Of a stretch of 28,651 nucleotides of DNA, positions 1 through 5,067 are shown piece after piece. The notes beneath the pieces were generated by a model, which made no database searches, was not told where the DNA came from, and saw nothing but the letters and a program-made list of their open reading frames with translations. Location of the stretch: positions 1 through 28,651 of IMG/VR virus record IMGVR_UViG_3300048592_000809. The stretch is one strand, 5' to 3'. Position 1 is the first letter of the stretch, and every line of letters starts with the position of its first letter. This DNA comes from a virus. A program made the translations under genes and the position numbers.

Positions 1-1
1 A

Positions 2-433
2 ATGATGCTTTTTGTAAATGCTTTTTTGTTTTATATTTTGATGCGCGTTATTAAGCTTACTAAACAAGCTAAGGAGATGAGTGTATTTACTGATCAACCA
101 GCTATTCCAGACTGTAAAAGACACGAATGGTCTAAAACCTATGTATATGAAAATAATACATCAGACAAAGTAATGTATTGTAAAGAATGTGGCTATATAT
201 CAGATGATAAAAACAGATATTTTAAGGCTCCGATGCTAGCCAAATTAAGAAAACAAAGTGATTTATCTGCTGCTTTTTATTTAATAGATAAAAGTATAAA
301 AGAAGAATTCCTTCAAGGACTTAAAACTAGAACAGATATAGAAAATTCAGTTGCGTTAGAAAAGTTGATATTAGACTTAGAGAATAGCAAACAACGTATG
401 CTATCTGAGAAGTTTGAACTTATGAAAATGTAG
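2..433 (+). CDS. Membrane-anchored zinc-binding hypothetical protein (possibly cut at 5' end)
   Basis: I do not recognise the family. The first ~18 residues are strongly hydrophobic and would make a membrane anchor or uncleaved signal. After that come Cys38-x2-His41 and Cys60-x2-Cys63, spaced like a small zinc ribbon, and then a charged, probably helical C-terminal half (residues 80-143). Two ATG codons stand in tandem at 2 and 5. The ribosome binding site would lie outside the window, so the true start may be further upstream. The stop codon sits four bases before the next ATG, and the TAGGA around the stop can serve as the next gene's ribosome binding site, so the two are probably translationally coupled. 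The zinc site is read from residue spacing only. Confidence 0.6.
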   Translation: MMLFVNAFLFYILMRVIKLTKQAKEMSVFTDQPAIPDCKRHEWSKTYVYENNTSDKVMYCKECGYISDDKNRYFKAPMLAKLRKQSDLSAAFYLIDKSIKEEFLQGLKTRTDIENSVALEKLILDLENSKQRMLSEKFELMKM

Positions 434-437
434 GATT

Positions 438-1046
438 ATGGAAGAAGAGAAACTAAACGAATACACTGAATTTGAAAGCAAGTATCGCACAACTGCTGAT
501 ATGGAAACTCGCTTTAAGCGATTGGCTATGACAGATTGTGGCATGAAAGAATTTATATATGTTGAAGGGCCAGATGTATATTTTGTTAAATCAGGCACAG
601 ATGACTTTAAGCGTTATCGAAAAGCATCTTGGGAACCAGTTTCTGGTAGAGCAGAAGTAACCACTAAACGCAAACCAACTGGTGCTAAAAATAATGTAAA
701 CCGTATTGAAAAAAATCTTAGAGTAGATGGCAATGAACCAGCATTGGTTAGACAAACTATAGAAGACGATGGGTTTGAGTATAATTTTGAAATTTGGAAG
801 TCTTGTCATATATACTCTAATGAAGAAGCAACTCTAGTTTTTTATTGTGTAGTAGAAACAACTCCTGGGGTTAAATATAAAGAAGACTATTTTATTGAGA
901 TTGAGTTAGCTGAAAGTACTATACACAATCACACAGAAGAGGAAGCTTGGGCTATTTTAATGAAATATGAAAAAATGCTTGAACCATTAGGCATTCACGC
1001 TCAAAAGCGACTTAGAAAAAGTCTGTTTGAAATGTATAGGCGCTAA
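438..1046 (+). CDS. CYTH-domain (triphosphate tunnel) protein
   Basis: This 202-residue protein carries the ordered charged motifs of the CYTH superfamily, which includes class IV adenylate cyclase, thiamine triphosphatase and inorganic triphosphatase. Near the N-terminus is TEFESKYR, with the ExExK signature at Glu11, Glu13 and Lys15. Next come DVYF (46-49) and KRYRK (Arg59, Arg61), TKRKP (76-80), NRIEK (Arg89, Glu91), Lys121 and the late strand FIEIEL (Glu154, Glu156). Family members use these residues to line a tunnel that binds a triphosphate and two metal ions. The whole domain is present. Which reaction it performs (nucleotide, thiamine or inorganic triphosphate hydrolysis, or cyclisation) cannot be told from the sequence. 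It lies directly upstream of a 35-codon membrane peptide and an aminotransferase, all apparently co-transcribed. Confidence 0.72.
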   Translation: MEEEKLNEYTEFESKYRTTADMETRFKRLAMTDCGMKEFIYVEGPDVYFVKSGTDDFKRYRKASWEPVSGRAEVTTKRKPTGAKNNVNRIEKNLRVDGNEPALVRQTIEDDGFEYNFEIWKSCHIYSNEEATLVFYCVVETTPGVKYKEDYFIEIELAESTIHNHTEEEAWAILMKYEKMLEPLGIHAQKRLRKSLFEMYRR

Positions 1047-1047
1047 T

Positions 1048-1155
1048 ATGTCAGCTAGTTTATATATTTTTATTCTAATGCTCTTTGTAAATTCTAAGAC
1101 CGCTGGATTAGTATTTTTATTTTGGCTAATTAGTTTGTTTATTGACTTTACTTGA
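1048..1155 (+). CDS. 35-residue single-pass membrane peptide
   Basis: A short open frame begins with ATG one base after the preceding stop codon and fills the otherwise empty gap before the aminotransferase. Its product is almost entirely hydrophobic, starting MSASLYIFILMLF, with one central polar turn (NSKT) and a second hydrophobic run rich in Leu, Phe and Trp. It would form one or two membrane segments. Its TGA stop overlaps the GAAGG ribosome binding site of the next gene, which suggests coupling. No family is recognised. Support comes from its exact fit in the gap and its composition, so it remains a prediction. Confidence 0.5.
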   Translation: MSASLYIFILMLFVNSKTAGLVFLFWLISLFIDFT

Positions 1156-1162
1156 AGGTAAC

Positions 1163-2128
1163 ATGTACGATTTTGGCTTTGGCGACTCATTTGCTATTAG
1201 AGAATCTTTATCTAATTTTATTTCTACTCAATCTTTAATGGATTGCACACCGTATTTGGGTTATGCTTCTAAACATGATTATTCTAATTTAGAAAAGCGT
1301 ATCCTTCAAATAGTTAAAAATAGTACAGGAACAGACTATAAATACTGTATATTAGTTTCAGGCGCTCAAATGGGCGTAGCCGCTGGACTTAAAGCATTAG
1401 AAAAAAACTTTGGAGAATGGGTTTTTCATGATGATTTATACTTCTTACGTTATCCACAATTAATCAAAACATTGGGCTTGACTAGAATGAATAGACAGTG
1501 GTTTGATCACGATGGAGGTATACTTTTAACAGCTTCTCCATCAAACCCGACTGGAGAAATTGATAAAGAGTTTGTTTATAGAGCAGAAAGCACTATTTGG
1601 GACGCAGCGTACCACAATGAGATATATACTTCTCCAGTAACTTCGGCTTATTTGCCTAGACCTAATCACAGTATGATGGTTGGCTCATTAGGTAAGCTTA
1701 CTGGCATTAATGGCTTACGATTAGGTTGGGTAGCTACTAATGACGCATTATTGGCTGAAGAAGTAAAGCTGCAGCACTACAATCTGACTCTTGGAGTATC
1801 TACTACTAGTTTAGGCATACTAGAAAATTTGCTTAATAAAGTAAATCTAACAGACTTCTTTATTAACGCAAACCACGCTCTAAACGATAATCGGTCTGAA
1901 CTATCTAAATTAGAATACTTGTTTGCTAGGCCAGTGCCTAAGTATGGAATGTTCTGGTTTACTGAAGCTGATAGTGCAGCAAAAAAGTTATTAGAAAAAG
2001 CTAAAGTTACTTACGTAGAAGGAAAAGAGTGCGGTGGAAACGCTGATACATTAAGAATAACTATGGGCCAAACTCGATCTTTGACTAAAGATATGGTTAA
2101 GACTGTTTTAAAAGAGGACAAAAAATGA
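1163..2128 (+). CDS. PLP-dependent aminotransferase, class I/II fold
   Basis: This 321-residue protein carries the hallmarks of fold-type I aminotransferases (class I/II). SGAQMGV at 66-72 matches the cofactor-phosphate loop. SPSNPTGEI contains the NPTG signature (128-131). Asp147-Ala-Ala-Tyr150 gives the Asp that pairs with the pyridine nitrogen. GSLGK ends in Lys178, the expected Schiff-base lysine, followed by GLRLGW with Arg186. LRIT contains Arg298, the expected substrate-carboxylate arginine. All catalytic positions look intact. The protein is shorter than the usual ~390 residues, mostly at the N-terminus. I chose ATG 1163 over TTG 1142 because GAAGG lies four bases before it. The substrate is unknown; an amino acid or keto acid is likely. 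It overlaps the next gene by ATGA. Confidence 0.85.
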   Translation: MYDFGFGDSFAIRESLSNFISTQSLMDCTPYLGYASKHDYSNLEKRILQIVKNSTGTDYKYCILVSGAQMGVAAGLKALEKNFGEWVFHDDLYFLRYPQLIKTLGLTRMNRQWFDHDGGILLTASPSNPTGEIDKEFVYRAESTIWDAAYHNEIYTSPVTSAYLPRPNHSMMVGSLGKLTGINGLRLGWVATNDALLAEEVKLQHYNLTLGVSTTSLGILENLLNKVNLTDFFINANHALNDNRSELSKLEYLFARPVPKYGMFWFTEADSAAKKLLEKAKVTYVEGKECGGNADTLRITMGQTRSLTKDMVKTVLKEDKK

Positions 2129-2433
2129 AAACTAAACTAAATAAAAAGAAAACTGAAATTAAAATCTCTGTAACTAAAGGCATGTTTAAAACTAAAAACA
2201 GAAAGCTAGATAAAGCAGCTAATGAAGTGATGAAAGAGATTGAAGCACACTTTAAAGCTGAAGGTAAAAAAGCTTGGCCATTGTCTGCTAGACACTATAT
2301 TACTGACATTTTTTATAAAGCTTATGGTGAACAGTTAGAAAACTATCTATTCAAAGCTTTATTTAAAACAGGCAAATATATGCTTAAGTCAGGTAAGAAT
2401 GGTGGATTGGTCATTGATAGGGCTAAAAAATGA
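2125..2433 (+). CDS. Lysine-rich hypothetical protein
   Basis: This 102-residue, very basic protein has no recognised family. The first ~30 residues are dominated by Lys, followed by a predicted helical segment (about 28-50) and a C-terminal half with aromatic-rich helices (YKAYGEQLENYLFKALF). The charge suggests nucleic-acid or membrane-surface binding, but that is inference. It starts at the ATGA overlap with the aminotransferase, with AGAGGA upstream, and overlaps the next gene by another ATGA. It is therefore part of the same tightly coupled transcript. Confidence 0.6.
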   Translation: MKTKLNKKKTEIKISVTKGMFKTKNRKLDKAANEVMKEIEAHFKAEGKKAWPLSARHYITDIFYKAYGEQLENYLFKALFKTGKYMLKSGKNGGLVIDRAKK

Positions 2434-2633
2434 AAATCATTCCTGAGTATGGTTTGTTAGCTATGTTAGGCGCACTACTAGGTACTTTTGGTTTATGCTT
2501 CATTATGGAAAAATTGTTGGGCCAGTATGGAGCTATACCAAGCCTGATTGGTGGATTAATCTTAGGTATGGAAGCTAAAAAATTAGCTATAAAGTACAGC
2601 AATGATAAAGAAAACAGTAACAAAGATAATTGA
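2430..2633 (+). CDS. Small two-helix membrane protein (holin-like topology)
   Basis: This 67-residue protein has two hydrophobic segments, roughly residues 7-26 and 34-50, separated by a short Gly/Gln turn. It ends in a polar, charged tail (KYSNDKENSNKDN). That layout is seen in small class II holins but is not diagnostic. The endolysin gene lies about 570 bp away on the opposite strand, so a lysis role is possible but unproven. The start is at the ATGA overlap with the gene before. Its 3' end overlaps a further small membrane-protein frame at 2602. Confidence 0.6.
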   Translation: MKIIPEYGLLAMLGALLGTFGLCFIMEKLLGQYGAIPSLIGGLILGMEAKKLAIKYSNDKENSNKDN

Positions 2634-2781
2634 CACAGTTAAAGAAAATCCTATAAAGACTGCTATAATAGTTTTTGTACCCTTTGGTATACCTTTAGTA
2701 AGCGCCTATATATTGTACGATAAAATAAAGAATGAACACAAAAAAGTATCTAAGAAAGTCGATGGCTCCAAAGAACCATAA
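2602..2781 (+). CDS. 59-residue single-pass membrane protein in an overlapping frame
   Basis: An open frame from ATG 2602 to TAA 2779-2781 encodes a basic N-terminus (MIKKTVTKIIDTVKENPIK), one hydrophobic segment at about 21-39 (AIIVFVPFGIPLVSAYILY) and a lysine-rich C-terminal tail. It bridges the 98-base gap between its neighbours. It overlaps the preceding gene by 32 bases and the next by 50. The ribosome binding site is weak. The clear membrane segment and the gap-filling position favour a real gene. The single-pass topology with a charged tail resembles spanin inner-membrane subunits, but no coiled coil is evident, so no function is assigned. Confidence 0.5.
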   Translation: MIKKTVTKIIDTVKENPIKTAIIVFVPFGIPLVSAYILYDKIKNEHKKVSKKVDGSKEP

Positions 2782-2986
2782 ATTGGCCAAAGAAGCTTTT
2801 GAGTTAGGTAAATATACTGTTGACGAAAGAGGCGCTATCAATCTTGGCTCATGGTCTAACGTAGTTAAACTAGCTAGGTCTACTGGACTCAAGTCTAGAA
2901 AAGCCAGAGTCATCCGAAAGCGAGCAAAGCAGTGCATCCATTATCTTATAACACTAGGAATGATCAATGACCCAGAAAAGGTTTAG
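2732..2986 (+). CDS. Basic hypothetical protein, possibly DNA-binding
   Basis: This 84-residue basic protein has no family I recognise. The central part (about 40-75) contains SWSNVVKLARSTGLKSRKARVIRKR in total, which reads as helix, turn, basic helix and could be a helix-turn-helix-like nucleic-acid binder; this is inference. A second ATG at 2762 (MAPKNHKL) would give 74 residues and shorten the overlap with the upstream frame from 50 to 20 bases. Neither start has a strong ribosome binding site, so the choice is open. It overlaps the next gene by 20 bases. Confidence 0.5.
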   Translation: MNTKKYLRKSMAPKNHKLAKEAFELGKYTVDERGAINLGSWSNVVKLARSTGLKSRKARVIRKRAKQCIHYLITLGMINDPEKV

Positions 2987-3209
2987 ATATAATTTATTAT
3001 TAGCTGTTAAGCTTTTGCTGTTGGTTCTTAGAAATCCGCATCTGCGTTTCGGTCAAATATTGGTTGTGTTCGAATATGTAAAGCACACTCGACCAGTAAG
3101 GCAAGAAACAGCCGACGCGCACAGGGTAGAGTGGAAAGACGAATTCTACCTTGAGCCGAAAGAACTCTCTGAGAGAGTATCGAAACGCTGGAATAATATT
3201 AAGGCTTAA
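2967..3209 (+). CDS. Hypothetical protein, last gene of the plus-strand block
   Basis: This 80-residue protein is not recognised. The N-terminal half is hydrophobic with interspersed arginines (YNLLLAVKLLLLVLRNP), more like an amphipathic or membrane-associated helix than a clean transmembrane span. The C-terminal half is polar and charged. AGGA lies six to nine bases before ATG 2967. Its 3' end overlaps the end of the oppositely oriented endolysin gene by 11 bases, so the two transcripts converge with no terminator-sized gap. Confidence 0.5.
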   Translation: MTQKRFRYNLLLAVKLLLLVLRNPHLRFGQILVVFEYVKHTRPVRQETADAHRVEWKDEFYLEPKELSERVSKRWNNIKA

Positions 3210-3618
3210 ACCAACGCTTACCCGATGCTGGAGCTACGGTTTGAAAATGACACCAATTACTTGTAGCTGAAAAATCTTCCATCCACAAGCCAACTTCTTC
3301 TAACAAAGTTTCATTCTCAGTACACCATTTTTGTAAATCTTGTTTAGGGTCTGCTATATCTACAGCTTGGCCAAACAAATGTTTACTCTTTTTTGGAACT
3401 TTGGACTCATCAAAAGGTAGCCCTTTTCTTTCAGCTATTTGACGGTAAATTCTTAAATGATCTTCCATAGTTCTTAGGCCACTAGTCACTGTCATAGGTT
3501 TGCCGTAAGCTTTTCTAATTTTATTTATACGTTCTAATAAAATATTAAGCTCAACTTGAATTTCTTCTGATTGATCTTCTAATTTTTTACCTTTAAGCAA
3601 TTCAGACATAGATAGCAT
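3199..3618 (-). CDS. M15-family peptidase, probable endolysin
   Basis: This 139-residue protein matches zinc-dependent M15 peptidases (VanY / L-Ala-D-Glu endopeptidase type), which cut peptidoglycan cross-links or stems. The zinc ligands are in SKHLFGQAVD (His80, Asp87) and NWCHFQ (His124). Glu114 in LWMEDF is a candidate catalytic acid, and TSGLR (45-49) gives the conserved Arg49. There is no signal peptide or wall-binding domain, so release would need a holin or similar. I start at ATG 3618 because GAGG lies five bases upstream and this leaves the preceding zinc-ribbon gene free of overlap; an in-frame extension to 3798 would run through that gene. It is the last gene of the fibre operon and converges with the plus-strand block. 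Confidence 0.8.
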   Translation of the reverse strand: MLSMSELLKGKKLEDQSEEIQVELNILLERINKIRKAYGKPMTVTSGLRTMEDHLRIYRQIAERKGLPFDESKVPKKSKHLFGQAVDIADPKQDLQKWCTENETLLEEVGLWMEDFSATSNWCHFQTVAPASGKRWFKP

Positions 3619-3649
3619 ATAAACCTCTTCTTTGGGTAAAGATTGAGAA

Positions 3650-3835
3650 TTACTTTGTTTTGGACTTTTTTGGAAAAATTGGAATAGGTTTTTCAAGATG
3701 CTTATTAAGTTCATTTTTACAGTCCTTATCGTGACAGTATCCACACGAAGGACACTTTTTATATCCAAGAATAGCCAATTTGGGCTCCAACATATCAAGC
3801 ATATAAGCTATGCAAATCGGACAAATATTATTCAT
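3650..3835 (-). CDS. Small zinc-ribbon-like protein
   Basis: This 61-residue protein has a CPIC knuckle near the N-terminus (Cys5, Cys8) and a cluster CPSCGYCHDKDC at 28-39, enough cysteines for one or two zinc sites. The C-terminus is basic and proline-rich. No specific family is recognised. Its ATG overlaps the stop of the upstream HNH gene by eight bases. It ends 31 bases before the endolysin start, in the minus-strand operon. Its role is unknown. Confidence 0.5.
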   Translation of the reverse strand: MNNICPICIAYMLDMLEPKLAILGYKKCPSCGYCHDKDCKNELNKHLEKPIPIFPKKSKTK

Positions 3836-4295
3836 TTTTACTCAAATATTCTAAGGCTGAAAGCACTAAATCCTTACTGTCTTTTAGGCAGCCTATACCT
3901 TTATTGCAATTATCGCAAAGGAGACCTCTAATCTTGCCAGTAGAGTGATTATGATCTATACAAAACCTTTTTTTGTGCTTATTTACTGGATTGTTTGTTT
4001 TACAAATAGCACATAAGCCACCTTGTTCCACAAGAAGTTTTTCATATATTTCTAATGAAGCACCGTATCGCCATCTTAATTTATAATCTTTTCTTTTATC
4101 TGGATTTTTTCGTTGATATGATAAAGCCTTTATTTTCAGGACTTCTTTGTTGGATTTCTTATATAAGCTTTGAACCTTTTTGTCACAGCCTTTACATCGG
4201 CTTCTTTTTCTAAAGGGTTTACTTTTTGTTGGATTTGCATTAAAGCTTTCAATAGGAAGTTCTACTGCACAACAAGTACAAATTTTTGTTTCCAT
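3828..4295 (-). CDS. HNH endonuclease, endonuclease VII type
   Basis: This 155-residue protein belongs to the recombination endonuclease VII-like HNH group. The core has CAIC (Cys95, Cys98), CIDHNHSTGKIRGLLC with the Asp114-His115-Asn116-His117 catalytic block, and CDNC (Cys127, Cys130), so the zinc-binding beta-beta-alpha metal fold is intact. An additional N-terminal zinc finger is formed by CTCC (6-9) and CKGC (34-37), which would help bind DNA. Proteins with this layout are common as free-standing homing endonucleases in phage genomes. It sits between the tail-fibre assembly genes and the lysis end of the operon. A strong GGAGGG lies just upstream of ATG 4295. I favour a mobile homing gene over a packaging resolvase because of the finger and position, but both are possible. 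Confidence 0.85.
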   Translation of the reverse strand: METKICTCCAVELPIESFNANPTKSKPFRKRSRCKGCDKKVQSLYKKSNKEVLKIKALSYQRKNPDKRKDYKLRWRYGASLEIYEKLLVEQGGLCAICKTNNPVNKHKKRFCIDHNHSTGKIRGLLCDNCNKGIGCLKDSKDLVLSALEYLSKNE

Positions 4296-4339
4296 TATAA
4301 ACCCTCCACTAAACAGATATTGACACTTTAAAGACTAGT

Positions 4340-4702
4340 TTAAGGCCTTCTTTTTCTTAAGCTCTTAACTGTCTCAAAGACAGGCACTTCAATATAAGTT
4401 TGTAACTCAACTTGATTGCCAGAAGCGTCCATTATGGGATTTCCTTCTGAGTCGAAAGCTTGCTTCTTTATTGGTTGACCTTGATCACATAAACAAGGCT
4501 GCCTAACCGTGCCGACCTGGACTTGAACCATCTCTGGAACAAGGTCGTAAGCCAATTCGTCGGCCAGATCGTTAGGCACCGGAATGTGCTCTACTTGGCC
4601 TGGGTTGCCCCATGGGCCTCCAAACTTAGAGATGTTTGGCTCGTTTGACTCATAGATATGAAGAGTGGCTCCGGTATTTTTGTCTACTATGGCTATCTTC
4701 AT
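4340..4702 (-). CDS. Hypothetical protein, possible tail-fibre assembly partner
   Basis: This 120-residue, mildly acidic protein has no family I can name. It starts MKIAIVDKNTGATLHIYES, a beta-rich segment, and has a CLCDQGQPIKK segment and a basic end (LRKRRP). It begins at a TAATG overlap with the preceding gene. It lies directly behind the long fibre gene and the chaperone-like gene, the usual place for fibre assembly factors. Base composition is unlike the AT-rich surroundings: bases 4501-4560 are 53% GC by hand count. That suggests it arrived together with the upstream fibre gene. Confidence 0.5.
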   Translation of the reverse strand: MKIAIVDKNTGATLHIYESNEPNISKFGGPWGNPGQVEHIPVPNDLADELAYDLVPEMVQVQVGTVRQPCLCDQGQPIKKQAFDSEGNPIMDASGNQVELQTYIEVPVFETVKSLRKRRP

Positions 4703-5067
4703 TACTCATAATCCTGAGACAGTTCTAGTTCGGCAAAGGCGTCAAAATCTCTTATGCTTTCTACAGACTCTAGTCCGTCAATCTCTGTCTGAGCCGCTTC
4801 GGGAAGGTCTCTTAATATATTTGCATCGGCCTTGATCGCCGTAGTAGAGGCACTGGTTTTCTGAGCTATAAGGAAAGCAACGTCATTTTTCTGAAGCATG
4901 GCGTTTCTTCTGGCTCTAATCTCGGCCATCTTGTTTCTTCGAGCAAGGTTCAGTTCCTCGGCGGCAACCTCTTCGGCGGCCACTTCGGTATACCCTGGAG
5001 GAATAGAGCCGTTAAGAGAGATCAATTCCATCACATTGTTTTCAGAATCCTTGATTAACTTTTTCAT
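4702..5067 (-). CDS. Putative phage tail assembly chaperone-like protein
   Basis: This 121-residue acidic protein has a central helical stretch with IRARRNAMLQKND (about 50-62), followed by IKADANILRDLPE. This resembles the pattern of tail-fibre assembly proteins of the Phage_tail_APC / DUF4376 kind, where an arginine-rich helix is followed by a short LRDLPE-like segment. A small internal repeat, AAEEVAAEE, sits at about 30-38. It directly follows a long fibre gene, sharing the junction TAATG-style with its neighbours, which supports a chaperone role for that fibre's tip. Family assignment rests on remembered pattern similarity and is tentative. Confidence 0.5.
   Translation of the reverse strand: MKKLIKDSENNVMELISLNGSIPPGYTEVAAEEVAAEELNLARRNKMAEIRARRNAMLQKNDVAFLIAQKTSASTTAIKADANILRDLPEAAQTEIDGLESVESIRDFDAFAELELSQDYE

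Noticed and set aside
1142-1162. TTG start for the aminotransferase
   Set aside because: ATG 1163 has a well-placed GAAGG, and the extra seven residues overlap the small membrane peptide.
2695-2937. Minus-strand open frame opposite the small plus-strand genes
   Set aside because: It runs opposite three supported plus-strand frames, has no convincing ribosome binding site and no recognisable motif.
3619-3798. 60-residue N-terminal extension of the M15 peptidase frame
   Set aside because: It would overprint the zinc-ribbon gene, is outside the peptidase domain, and ATG 3618 has its own GAGG ribosome binding site. ATG 3714 has AAGGA upstream, so a longer form is not fully excluded.
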